Part shown: positions 49,891 through 62,200 of the stretch, piece after piece | Layout of the letters: each line of letters begins with the position of its first letter | How positions within the stretch are numbered: the first letter of the stretch is position 1 | Assembly: GCA_949752735.1 (NCBI GenBank) | Contig: OX457038.1 | Location: 62,061,074-62,125,073 of the forward strand | Source of the DNA: Lumbricus terrestris | Taxonomy: Eukaryota > Annelida > Clitellata > Crassiclitellata > Lumbricidae | DNA length: 64,000 nucleotides | Direction: 5' to 3' | Made by a program: the position numbers and the translations under genes | The notes under the pieces: generated by a model | The model's input: only the letters and a program-made list of their open reading frames with translations | Told to the model about the DNA's origin: nothing | Databases searched by the model: none

Positions 49891-50893
49891 GCAACGAATT
49901 AAGTGACCTAAACAACTTAATATATATATATATATATATAATATTGTATATATAGTTGGTTTCGATGCCATTGACCATTGTCTAGCTTTCTTATTACGAA
50001 ATAAGCCGTAATGGATATTTTCTGCTTTTTGCTTTGGGGGGGCTGAACCGCATTTAGAGGTTATAACCCCTAGTCCTCTGACGACGCCACTGGCGCAAGC
50101 ATCTACGCTGTGATTATATAGTTGATTGCAGGAGGGAGAAAATCCTGAACATTCTTTTGTGACGATGATTAATTTTGTGAAATATGCGAGAAATCAAGAG
50201 AAAATACAGCTTTGCACCACTTTTTGAAGGACTAGGCAATTTCGATATTTCTATACGTCTAATACTTATAAAACGGTTTCAATCTGAAACGAAGTGTCTA
50301 AGAGCCATGATGTTTCTTCGACAATTTCGACAACCCTGTCCGGTTGTATGGTCAAAAGGTAAGGGTGCAAACTTGTCACCCGTTTTCATAGACTGAGGCC
50401 AAGAAATGAAGTCGCTAACTTCATTCTCAAATAGATTTCGATGCCGTTGATGATTGTCTAGTTTTCTTATTACGAAATTAGCCATTACAGACATTTTCCG
50501 CATTTTGCTTTGGGGGGGCTGAGCCGCATTTAGGGGGGGCTTAGCCCCCTCCAGCCCCCCCTGGCGCCGCCACTGATTGGTGATGTATTGCTCATGCCAG
50601 CTAGCGCTACTAATTAGCCTACTCGTTAGTTTTACGTTGATTCGTTTAGGGTTAGACCTACCACTGAAGTTAGGTTGGATGTCGGGTTCTTGCAGCGAAT
50701 GTGTTTCAATTCAGGTATGTTTGGGTCAGCCTCAATGCTTCCCGGCAGAACTGATTTGATGCAATGGCGCTGCATTATTTTATTTAGATGTGAAACGATT
50801 GGATCCGGTTAGAGAACACCGACGCCAACAGCAGTAGCAGCAGCAGGAGCAGTAGCAGCATCAACCCCATCTCTCTCGCTCTTTCTCTCTCAG

Positions 50894-50950
50894 GCCCTTG
50901 GAAACCTGCGGTACCTGCTGCAGTGCGCTGACTGGGTCGACAACAAAAAG
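50894..50950 (+). other. Orphan exon candidate
   Basis: After the splice-like CTCTTTCTCTCTCAG the frame reads ALGNLRYLLQCADWVDNKK. Codon use looks coding, but the following GTCATT is a poor donor and no neighbouring exon was found. It may be a pseudo-exon or part of an unseen gene. Confidence 0.3.
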
Positions 50951-51054
50951 GTCATTGGCCTGAGCTTAGTAGATTTTCGATTACCTCCTGAAAAATTCAT
51001 GGGATGTTCGGTGGATAGATGGATTGCTCTATGGATGGGGACGGCATATTAGTC

Positions 51055-53185
51055 GCTTTTGTTCTTAGCTTTGTTCTTTCTTTCTTTCGTTCTTAGTTGT
51101 GTTCTTTCTGATTTTTTCCCGATCTTAATTACGTTCTTTGTTTCCGCTCTTTGATATGTTCTGTCTTAGGTATTTTGTTCTTGTTTTGTTCCTTCTTTTC
51201 GTTTTCCTTCTTAGTTATGATTTTTTTTCTCGTTTTTGTTCCTTATTATGTTCTTTCTTGTCGTTTTAGTTCTCAGTTATGTTCTTTCTGTTTATTTTCA
51301 TTTTTAGTTATGTCATTTCTGTGTGGTTTTTGTTCTAAGTTAGGCTCTTTCTGTTCTTTTCGATCTTAGTTGTGTTCTTTCTGTTCTTTTCGTTCTTAGT
51401 TATGGTCTTTCTTAGCTGTTTTCGTTCTTAGCTATGTTATTTCTTCCTCGTTTTCGATTTTTGTTTTGTTCTTTCATTCTCGTTTTCTTCCTTAGTTATG
51501 TTATCTATTTGTCGTCATCGTTCTTAGTTATGTTCTGCCACAGGGAATTTGAGGGTTTTTTCGTTTTTGTTCATAGTTGTGTTCTTTCTGTTCGTTTTCG
51601 TTCCCAGTTATATTTGTCTGTAGTTTTCATCTTATGTTCTTTCTATTCGATTTGGTTCTCAGTTATATTATTTGTATGTCGTTTACAGTCTTCTTTATGA
51701 TATTCCTGTTCACTTTCGTTCTCAGTTATGTTCTTTCTATTCGTTTTCGATATTTACTATGTTCTTTCTGTTCGTTTTCGGTCTTAGTTGTGTTCTTTCT
51801 GTTCTTTGTGGTTCTTAGATATTTTTCAGTTTCTTTTCGGACTTAGTTATGCTCATTTTTCGTCGATTTCGTTCCTAGTCGTGTTCTCTTTGCTTGTTTT
51901 CATTCTTAGCTGTGTTCTTTCTGTTTGCTTTCGTTCCTATAATCATGTTATTTCTTTGTCTTTTTGATCTTAGTTATGTTCTTTCTGTTCGTTTTTTGTT
52001 CGTAGTTATTATATTCCAGTTCGTTTTCGGTCAGAGTTATGCTAATTTTCCGTGGTTTTTTTTCTTATTATGTTATTTCTTTCTCGTCTTTGTTCTTAGT
52101 TATGTTGGTGCTCTGTCGGTTTCGTTCTTAGTTATGTTCTTTCTGTTCGTTTTCGTTCTTAGTCGTTTTCGTTATTAGTTGGCGTTCTTTGTCTTCGTTT
52201 TAATTGCTAGTTATGTTCTTTCTCCCTCGTTTTCGATCGTGGTTATGTTGTTTCTTTCTCGTTTTCAAATCTCAGCTTTTTTTCTTTCTCGTTCTAGTTC
52301 TTAGTTGTGTTCTTTCTGTTCTTTCTCGTTCTTAATTATTTTCTTTCTATTCGTTTTGGTTTTAGTCATGTTCTATCTTTCTCGTCGCCGTTCTTAGTTA
52401 TGTTCTTTCTGTTCGTTTCCGTTCTTAGTCGTGCTCCTTCTGTTCGCTTTCGTTTTCGTTGCTAGCTATGTTCCTTGTTTTTGTTTTTGTTCATAGCTGT
52501 GTTCTTTCTTTCTCGTTCTCGATTATGTTACTTCTTTCTCGTCTACATTTTTTATGTTCTTTTCATTTTTGTGCAGATTTATATTCGTTCTGTTCGTTCT
52601 TGTACTTAGGTATGTTCTTTCTTTCTCGTTTTCGTTCAAAGTTGTGTTCCTACTTTTTCGCCTTCGTTCCTAGTTACTTTCTTTCTGTTCATTTTCGTTT
52701 CCTTCTTCTCGTTTTCGTTCTTAATTGCGTTCTTTATATTCATTTTCGTTCTTAGTTATGTTCTTTCTGTTCGTTTTCGATCTTAGTTACAATATTTCGT
52801 CTTTTTTTCTTTCTTTGTCATGTTCGTTCTGAGGTTGCTTTTGCTTTTAGTAATTTTTTTTATCGTTTTCGTTCTTAGTTATGTTCTTTCTTTCTCGATT
52901 TTGTTCTTAGTTATGCTTTTATCTTGTCGTTTTCCTTCATAGCCATGTTCTTTCTGCTCGTTTTGGTTATTATTTTATCTTCTTTCTGCTCGTTTTTAGT
53001 TATGTTCTTTCTTTCTCGTTGTCGTTCTTTGTTGTAGTTTTTTGCCGTTTTCGTTATTGGTCATGTTCTTTCTGTTCGTTTTTCGATCTTTGTTATGTTC
53101 GTTCTTCGTCGTTTTCGTTCTAAGTTAAGTTCTTTCTATTCGTTTTGGTTCTCAGTCATGTTCGTTCTTGTTTACGTTCTTAAAA
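51055..53185. repeat. 2.1-kb degenerate minisatellite (GTTCTTAGTTATGTTCTTTC)
   Basis: About 65 diverged units of roughly 30-35 bp built from GTTCTTAGTTATGTTCTTTC and TGTTCGTTTTC. It is strongly T-rich on + with almost no A-rich partner. The Phe/Leu/Val-rich ORFs over it look like membrane proteins but are products of composition. Confidence 0.93.
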
Positions 53186-53280
53186 TGGCCACACAGGAGT
53201 CTATATGGCCTGCTGTTAGCGAGACATTTAATGTATTTATGTTCTAGACAATCCGATGTAAGTCGGTGGTTTTAGTTTCT

Positions 53281-53356
53281 GTTTAACGACACACTGCCTC
53301 GTAATGACGACGATTAGCGTCGCCCTCCTCCTTTATTCAAGCTGGTGACTGGCACC
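53281..53356 (+). repeat. CGTCGCCCTCC dispersed repeat, copy 3
   Basis: GTTTAACGACACACTGCC, GATTAGCGTCGCCCTCC, CTTTATTCAAGCTGGTGAC: the same block order as at 13411 and, inverted, at 31395. Confidence 0.6.
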
Positions 53357-53465
53357 ACCCATAAGCACGAGCGGTGCTGCAGTTCGTCTCTTAAAACGTC
53401 TGTCCCGAATCAAGACTCCGTGCTTGTGCTTCTTAGATCCGACGAATCAACAGTTGCGTTGAAGA

Positions 53466-53554
53466 GAGACAGACAGACAGACAGGCAGGCAGACAGACAG
53501 ACAGACACAGACAGAAAGACAGACAGACAGAGAGAGAGAGAAAGAGAGAGACGC
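53466..53554. repeat. CAGA/GGCA and GA simple repeats
   Basis: CAGA tetramers followed by a GA run. A TCTG run lies nearby at 53743-53786. Confidence 0.9.
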
Positions 53555-53743
53555 CACATGTAATTTACTGTAGGCGCAGATTCTGCATGCCCTGATTCAG
53601 AACCACGAAAATTGTAAACAAAATGTGGCTTAGATTTTGCAGATGGCACACATCCTCCGTTCTCGTCTTGTCTATTGCCCAACCGTGTCCCTGCGTATAA
53701 ATTATGTGTCTCTACTCTCCCTCACCTCACATTATTATTTCGC

Positions 53744-53786
<43 letters not shown>

Positions 53787-53892
53787 ATACCGACCTGCCT
53801 GCCTATCTTGCACCTTCTTGATACCCACATATCCTGCTACTCCCTCTTCGCTTCGCTGAAATGCCAGTTGTCGCTTTTCACTTCCTGCCACC

Positions 53893-54202
53893 CATGGGCG
53901 GAGACTGGGGGGGGGGGGGACGAAAACGACCGGCCGAAGATTTTGGGCGGACGAATGGCTGAGTCGCCGACGAAATTTTCCATTCTTGCCGGCCAAAAGT
54001 TGTTGACTTTTTTTGTCATCCGTCCGAAAATGTCGACGAAAACCCAATATTATCTGCGCTAAAAAAGTTGATGACCTTTTTAGTCATCACATGTACGTCC
54101 TAACGCTTAACAATTGGGGGGACAAATGCATGGGCCGTCCCCCACCACATTAATTGAGGGGACCGTCCCCACTCCCTCTGTCCCCCTAAGTCTACGCCCA
54201 TG
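53893..54202. mobile_element. MITE with CATGGGCGGAGACT termini, 8-bp duplication
   Basis: 310 bp. Left CATGGGCGGAGACTGGGGG, right inverse of CATGGGCGTAGACTTAGGGG. A perfect 8-bp duplication CTGCCACC lies at 53885-53892 and 54203-54210. Contains GTTGATGACCTTTTTAGTC. Same family as 5445-5605. Confidence 0.93.
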
Positions 54203-54840
54203 CTGCCACCTCATCATAGGCCTCTAATTATAATAACTACCAACGACAGCAACTCTGCAAAAGCACAATTGTGCCATTGATTGTTTCATGTGAATGGCTA
54301 ATTGTTTTTCACGTGCACGTAAATGATCGTTTATAACCATCCCTTGTATTCAGTATGAGAACTGCAGGAAAATAACGGGGGGGGGGTGAAGGGGGTGAGG
54401 GTTGACGTTGATTTCTGTGGAATGCGGGATGTGCAAGGAAGACTGCTATGGAGGCTCCAAGAAAGCTTAGGGGGTTGAAGCCTTCAGCCCCCTGGCAATT
54501 CTCACCCTGTCTCAACCACAGCCACCGCCGCTGCCACCAGCGTCGTCGTCATCATTATGGTCATCATCATCATCATATTCGTCGTAATTTCCCGGTCAGA
54601 TCAAACCTGTTTATACTCACTGGACAACCTTCATGGATATATACTAGCCTAGTAATGCTATTCGGTTTTTAAAAACTCAAGCAATGCAAAGTATAGGCCT
54701 ACTATTGAAACGGGCAACTGCGTTGTCCGAAATAATTGCGAATGAAGCCACACAGGCACTATAGTGACTATGATATACTAACAAGAGTGGACATCATTTT
54801 ACAAGTGCATCGAAAGACCGATATAAAAATTGAATACCTT

Positions 54841-54913
54841 CGACCTTGGTGGGACTTGAACCCACAATCTCTGGCTCCGGAGGCCAACGCCTTATCCATT
54901 AGGCCACAAGGCC
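54841..54913 (-). tRNA. tRNA-Arg (anticodon CCG)
   Basis: 73 nt. Read on the minus strand: acceptor GGCCTTG pairs with CAAGGTC (one G-U); A box TGGCCTAATGG; anticodon loop CTCCGGA on a TTGGC/GCCAG stem; B box GGTTCAAGTCC; discriminator G. A TTTTT pol III terminator follows about 15 nt downstream. No intron. Confidence 0.93.
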
Positions 54914-55143
54914 GCACGACAACGTAGGACAACAATTATATATTTATACAAATAAGATAACAGCTTTCACGAAATGCGCACCAAGCGAATAAAGCGAGGA
55001 CAATTCAGCGTATGTTAATGTTCGTTAGGTCTAAATCATTCGCAGGAAACAGTGGCGGCGCTATCATTATCATGACCTGCCTATTTTACTCTTGACCTGC
55101 CTTAATTTTAATTATGACCTGCAAACAATTCTGTAAGTTTTAA

Positions 55144-55357
55144 TGATGGATACGATTTCAGCAGGGTCTACGACAACAGAGCTCGTTAGGCTACCCTGGA
55201 CAGAAATGTGTTTGGCGTATTACAGCCCTTTTAATATTTTCTTTAAAAAAACTTCGAAAGAAGAAAGCTCTTAAGTGCTGTAATATGCCGAGCAAATTTC
55301 TGCCCAGGGTAACGGCCTCTGTTGTCATAGACCCTGGTCAAATCGGATCCATCCATC
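55144..55357. mobile_element. Foldback MITE (GATGGAT..GGTCTA(C/T)GACAACAGA)
   Basis: About 214 bp of two inverted arms of about 98 bp: GGTCTACGACAACAGAG on the left, CTCTGTTGTCATAGACC on the right, with GTAATATGCC / GGCGTATTAC near the centre. Arm fragments occur at 48652-48712 and 49158-49222 inside the hAT-like element. Confidence 0.82.
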
Positions 55358-55537
55358 TTTACATTCATTTAACATCTTCGACGGTTGACTTCTCGGTTGA
55401 CTTCTCGGGGTATGTGTCAGATATCTCACACATGCCGAATCGCCGATTGGATTGAATCTAATATAATAATTTTCTTTTATTTCTTTCGTTTTAGCTGGCT
55501 GCGAAAGCCTATGCCAGCAAGAACTCAATAAAACGAA

Positions 55538-55612
55538 TCATCATCATCATCATCATCATCGTCGTCATCATCGTCATCATCGTCATCATCATCGTCATCA
55601 TCATCGTCGTCG

Positions 55613-55657
<45 letters not shown>

Positions 55658-55735
55658 CCGTCGTCCTCCTCCTCTTTTCTCCTCCTCTCTCCTCCTCCTC
55701 CTCCTCCTCATTATCATCATCATCACCAATGTGAC
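55538..55735. repeat. CAT/CGT trinucleotide and CTC tract
   Basis: CAT and CGT units to about 55660, then CTC-rich sequence to about 55710, then CAT again. Confidence 0.92.
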
Positions 55736-56032
55736 ACAAAATGTGACTTACCAATTGATTTTTTTAGGTAATTAGGCCTATTATTATTATTATGCTTTTT
55801 ATTAGGTGTCATAGAAGTCTTTCCAGTTTTCCACCGCAAACCGATTGTTCCAGGAAAATGTAACCTGAATTTCGGCTTTGTGTTTTTGCAGCGGGGATGA
55901 TACTTTAGGCCTATGTTTTTTCTTAGAGCCACGCCCTCGATCATCATTTTGTTAAAATTTTAATTTAAAAATTTTTAAAAAGTTGCTGCCGCTTGGTAAG
56001 GTGTCCGTCGACGAAAAGGCAACGTTTTGAAA

Positions 56033-56233
56033 ATGGCGACCGCGGAGAAATCGATGGAAGACGACCAATCCAGCGATGCGGCTGAAACTGGAATGATTGT
56101 AGCCGTGGATAATTCTAGTTCTTCGGATGATAGCAGTAGTGAGTCGGAAGACTCCGAAAATGAAGCGGACAAGAACGTTACGCCTGTTGATTTGGATGAA
56201 CTGGAAAAACAAATCACCAGTCTGCAGACTGAG
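56033..56233 (+). CDS. SART3: SART3 exon 1 (start, acidic N-terminus)
   Basis: 67 codons, MATAEKSMEDDQSS to LEKQITSLQTE, phase 0, donor GTAGTG. Contains a Ser/Asp/Glu-rich stretch typical of the SART3 N-terminus. Confidence 0.88.
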
Positions 56234-59200
56234 GTAGTGCCCTTCATTATCGCCCACTTGACGTGCGTGTAACTTAAAGTAAAACTGGATTTTAAATTGC
56301 GCCTTCCCATTAAACTTTACGTAACATAACCAGCAAACTTGCGACACCTCAGTTAGGAACTCTCCTCTCCACGCATAATTGCTTCGTGTGGGTTCCTATT
56401 AGTTATTTTTGTCACCACCTATTATGTAACATACTGCGTTCTGCAGGCCTGAAGTAATTAAACGAAAATTGAATTGAATTGAATATTAGTTACGCATGAA
56501 ATTGCCATTGTCAGACGCAACTGTGCTCCCTCTCAACCTATCCATCCATCTCCGAAGTCCCTTGCACAACATCCATCAAGACCCTGGGATTTATCATAGG
56601 AGAGAAATTGTTAGTAACGGACCACATCAATAAGCTCTCTGCTCTGGTTTGCCTCACTATATGCGATCAGAAACCTCGAGGCAAACAAAACCTCCATGAG
56701 AGACTTGCAATCAATTACGAGAGCTACGGTCATACTATGTATACCTCTCCTGCATGGTGGGCATTGCGAGTGGAAGGGACAAAACTTGCCTTGAGGGCTT
56801 CATAAACAGACTTAGACGAGCCAACTACTTACATCCTGATACTCTTACTGCAGAATCGTTGGCGCAAGAGGATGACACCGTGCTCTTTAAACCTATTCAG
56901 AGCAGGGAACTTCATGTCCTCCGTTACCTCTTTCCACTGCAGCAAGATCCATTTATATATAACTTTAGGCAAAGGGCTCACAATTTTGCCCTCCCCAATA
57001 AAGACTACCGTACTGATGGAAGTTCTACCAGTTTCTGTGTGAGATATCATTTGCAAATGGATCTGAGTCATGTTAAAAATCTTTAATCTGTTCAAGAGTT
57101 GCATGTGAACTTCTTTCAGATTGATGCAAATCCGTTCATCTATGACAAACACGTGCAACTGATAACTGCATTGTCCAGCGTAGGTGATGCTGTCAGGCTG
57201 AAGGCTGCTCGTGAGCGGATGAGCTCCTTGTTTCCCTTGACTGAAGGTCAGTCTTTAACAATCTACATCGCTGACACTTCTTTATATCATGCTCCAAAAT
57301 TGAAGCTAATGGCCTACAGCAGGGCTGTACTGGTAAATTTTGAGGTGAATATACACTGACCGGGAGAAAAATCGACTTTTTCGGGTGCGAAATTTCTTAT
57401 GACCTTTTTTTAGTCATCTGCCAAAAAAATTTCCCCATTTTCCCGTCCGAAAAATCTGATGACTTTTTTAGTCATCCGCCTTTTTCTTCTTTTTTTAGTC
57501 TTTTGCTTCGAATTTCATAAAAAAATCAAAAATGCACCTAAATAGCCACATGTACCATGATTTGCTCATGTATACCAGTGTACCCTGGTTTTTACCCGCG
57601 TATACCCTGGTTTTTGGGAGGTGAGTAAGCGATGACATTTTACGCCAGAGATAAGTATACGCCATATGCCCGCGTATACCCTTGATTACAGCCCTGGCCT
57701 ACAGTACCATGCCTACAAGAAATTAGCACATTGACACATTATACACTGCATTGACCTTTCGTTCCTTTCTGTTCCATAATTCCAATGTTAGAACATGACT
57801 TGATTTTAATGGAGACATGGATTGTTAGTTTGATTGGCCAACAGTACTTAGAGTACTGATGACTTTCTCAAAAACTGTTTTTATGTTCCTTTTCTGATTT
57901 TACCTGCTGCAGAACTCTGTTGAAATGATTATTACTGGAGTTGGGCTGAGACAACGTATTTTGGAGGGGAACTATATACATATCCTGTGAATGAATGTTT
58001 TAGTGGGTCTGCATTTGATGACCCTGGTCTTTGAGTCCTGCCATTTCTGGCGATTATGCATCTTGACCTGATCTGTATTGTGTCAATTGAACACAATGAG
58101 AAACTGCATTGGCACTTTTAGTGAGTTTTCATGTCGTTAAAGTGTTTAAAGTAATGTGTCTTTAGGTGCGCCTCCATATAGGAACTTTTCAAGAAAAATG
58201 TGTGCTTGAGGTTGAACTTGTAATCCTTTGGCTGAGGTGAAAACATGACCACAGCAATTGAACAACAGAAAGTGTATTTTTTATCTGTCAACGTGTGCTT
58301 TTGCCTGTTTATCGATCACAGCTCGTACAGATGGCTCAGTGGTTGCCAAGTGCCACATCTGTTTGTGTAGACCTGTTTCTTTCGAACGTGTTACCTTATT
58401 ATTTTACCAGAATTTCTGTCTCATTTGCAGCCCTGTGGTTGGATTGGTTAAAAGATGAAAAAGACGATGTCGTACGTACTGAATTGTTCCAGCGTGCAAT
58501 TAACGATTATGCCTGTGAGTGCTCCACGTTGATTATTTCTACATTCACCATCATTCGTAAATGAACAATTATCTAACCTGTGTTAAACCAGCAATTATTC
58601 TACCTTACCTGCAGCAATAAAAAATTGGATTTAACATTAATAGACATTGCTTGCCGTGAATAATATGTGACCAGTGAGCAGGCAATGGTCTTGCATTACC
58701 ACACATGTCCTTCACTCACAATTGCTCGGCGCTTCGGCGTGAAACTCCGATGCAGTGTCCGCTCTGCATTCGGGAGTGCCTCTGAGTAGAGAGAGAGCTT
58801 GAAGGGGCGCTATAACAAGTGCACATACAAACAAACACTACTATTGTCTTTACCGTAATAAGGAAGCTCTTCTGTACAATTAACGAGCAAAAGTACCTTA
58901 CAGCATCTTTCTTGTTTTTATGGAAGTGTCACCTTACCATGCTTGTCTGAACTAAGTAAACTTTACCATACCATTTACTTTCCAGCTGTCAAGATCTGGA
59001 TGGAGTACATCTATCATTCCATGCGTGGAATGTCCGAGCCAGATGGATTAGAAAACGTTCGGAAGACTTTTGAGAAGGCGGTCTCCACTGTTGGTCTGCA
59101 TGTCGCAAAAGGGACAATGGTCTGGGAGGCGTACAGGGAGTTTGAGCTGGCAGTTCTGACGGGGTTACAGCCAGCACAAGGGTCAACACCATCAAGTGAT

Positions 59201-62200
59201 TTTGAGGCACAGACGAAACGCATCACAAAGCTTTTTAAACGCCAGTTGTCAGTTCCACTGAAAGGTAAGGGATTGTGTCAAATTCCTTGTGTATAGTGTG
59301 ATATGATTAGCGATTTCTTTAGAATTTCTAAGAATATCTTTAACCCTTTGAACCCGGCTGGCTGGTTTTCCGCCCCGTTATCGATAGCGTTACGGGAGCT
59401 TCGGGTTCAAAGGTTTAACTAGACACCAATTAGGTACCGGGATGAAGCATGATACAGAACAAGGCATGTCAACATTTGGATGTCAACATCTTTATCGAGC
59501 ATTAATTGGGACCAAGAAGAAAACAGAGTTTAACAGTCCTGATCATCAGTTGACCCTTTAATGACCAGCAACAATGCTATACTGTATGTTTTTCATGCAT
59601 TTTAGTACAAGCTGGTCGTTATAGGGTTAACAGGAATCATTGTGTAATGGGAGTTTTCATTTTGCTACCAAGATCAAAATGTCTCTCAAAAAGGTTAATT
59701 TAGTCCTGAATAACTAGCTGGGTTGGTATCCTAGTTACTTAGTACATGTGTGTCTTTAAAGGGTTAAAGGCCAATGTTTTGATAAATTGTCAAAATTCTG
59801 TTATTCTTGGATGTTTTTTGCGAACTGTAGGCATGGCGTCGACGTTCAGTGAATACAAGACGTGGATCGAAGGAGGAGTGGATGAGGAGACGCAGCATTG
59901 TTACGACAAAGCCATGTCGCTGCTTGTAAAACTTAAACCTTTGGAAGATTCTTTGGTGAGTGAACAAAAAAACGATACTTATGCAACGACTTGTTGGGCT
60001 TGCCATTTTCATGACAACGTTTATGATTTGTATCACATTTGTGACCCATCTGCAGAAAAACGAGTAGTAAGTCGGACCTGACTTACAACTGGTTTTGGGC
60101 AGAGGTCACATAAATGTATGACCACTTGAAGTGATATTAATAGGTTTTACATTATACAAACCATGGATGTAGCTTGGTGGCTGATTGGTTAGGCATGGTT
60201 TAGGGCCCCCAGAAATTTGCGCCAAAAAATTGAAAAAATTGCGCACCAAAAACGATAAATTTGCGCGAATTTTAAAATCAAAATGTTCGTTGTTTTTCAT
60301 TGAATCAGTGTACCAAAGTATCTAACAGTGTTTTTGTCATTAAATGTAAAGCCGTGGCGTTCTAGAAATTAGACAATCAAGCCAAAAATGCAGTTATAAA
60401 GTTCCTATAACCATAAGATTAATGTATTCAGACGATCGCAAATAACTTGAATTTTGCAAAATTTACGCCCACCGAAATCTGCGCTCATTACAAATGTAAC
60501 TTCTAAATAGTATTATACAGCCTATATTATAATGAATCACCAAGTTACACAACGTGCTGAGTGCTAGCTTTCCGTCTTTGTGTGCGCGCCTGACGCCTAT
60601 ATATTAAATGCGTTCGTTCTGTCATAAGCCGAGACAGTATGCAACGCTGCTGTGTGACCGCTTTGAGAAACTTCGTCTAACACATTTTTTTGTGTGGCCG
60701 GGAAGTTCTGTAATTTTTTATACTATAAGTTTGTGCGTTACCACCAAAAATCGATCTTTAACTAGAAATTCATCTATGATTTCATCCAATTCGGCGGCCG
60801 CCATTTTGATTACCGCACATCGGTCGTCGTTGTTATGTTGAACTGTCATGGGCCACGGTGATTTTAAGTTAATCAAAGCCCAATTTAGATAAATTGGCAA
60901 GATTTTGTCAAAATTTGCGCTAAAATCGCGCGGATTGCCAATTTTTGCGCTGTTGCGCTAAACCTGGAAATTTGCGCAAAAATTGCGCTGCGCAAGATCG
61001 CGAATTTCTGGGGGCCCTAATGGTTGGCCTGTCACATGGAGAGTATGCGTTCAATCATAATTCGAGTGGTTACTGTGTTACAATTAATTTCATCGGCACA
61101 ATCGAGGCATGTGTGCACTTCTGCTCATCTGAAGGGCAATATCAAATTTATGCAGTGATGAAAATGCAGTGAATGCACGTGCCTTCTTGTGAGGCATTTA
61201 AATTGCACCTCAGGACCGATCTGTTTAAACAATCATTTGTTTAAACAATCATTTGTTTAAATAATCATTTGTTTAAACAATCATATGACTGCCGTTAAAT
61301 GCTGATAATTGAATAAATAAATTTAAGGATTGAAATTGTTTCTCGTTTCAGGCACAGTCGGATCCACCGCATCTTGATGCGTACAACAAATACATAGAGT
61401 TTGAGTTGTCACGTGGGGTTCTTTCGCGAGTCCAGTGCATCTTTGAACGTGCTCTTCAGGAGAACTGTCTGATTCCCGACCTGTGGATACGCTACTCGGA
61501 GTTTATGGTTAATATTTTGATGGTGTTTTTATATACATCTGTGAAGTGTTAGATTAGGTTAGATTAAATTTTATTGGAAATAGCTCAGAAATCTTATATA
61601 CACTTTGTGTGTGTGCATGTGTTTATGTTGCATGTATGCATCGTATCTACAACCGTATCTGAACACTTATGTAGCACCTTTCATGTAAGTACTTCTCAAA
61701 GTGCTCAAATGTAAAAGTTATTGTATTATTTTGGTTGCAATTGTAATTAATGTGGGGTGTTTGGGTATTGATTCAGACTTTGCATATGCATGGATGTACG
61801 TTGATTGGCTTGGCGATGGCGTCCATCATAAAATAGTTTTGGCCCAGATCTAAAAACTAGTTGATAGGCAGCTCTGAAATAAATTTTGAGTGGAGTTAGT
61901 TATTTGGTTTACTTGTCCTCTTCTGTGCCTAAATTTTTTTATGCTTACAACGTTAATTGTGTTTTTGTTTACGCAAGGAAAAGAATGCAAAGTCTGACGA
62001 TGTGACGTTGTCTGTCTATCGACGTGCGATTCGTAACTGTCCGTGGTCGGTTGAGCTGTGGGTCGGTCTCTTGAGGGCCTTGGAAATGGTTGGCACATCA
62101 CATGGAGAAATCAGAGGTAGGTTCCTGGGATTTTTCATGCTTTTATGTCTGTAAAATCTGTCCGAATCCAATGACTTGCTATTGCTGGCATTAATTATCA

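Larger units (their letters stand above)
47298..50575. mobile_element. 3.28-kb hAT-like element, CAGTGGCGGCGCCAGG termini
   Basis: The left end CAGTGGCGGCGCCAGGATTT equals that of the 140-bp MITE at 16808. The right end is ..TGGCGCCGCCACTG. A perfect 8-bp duplication ATTGGTGA lies at 47290-47297 and 50576-50583. It contains a 118-bp tandem array, fragments of another foldback repeat, a LINE fragment, and a duplicated right end (49955-50094 and 50430-50575). No hAT transposase was recognised, so it looks like a composite non-autonomous element. Confidence 0.88.

Noticed and set aside
51151..52755. Several Phe/Leu/Val-rich ORFs that look like membrane proteins
   Set aside because: They follow the T-rich minisatellite unit and change frame from unit to unit.
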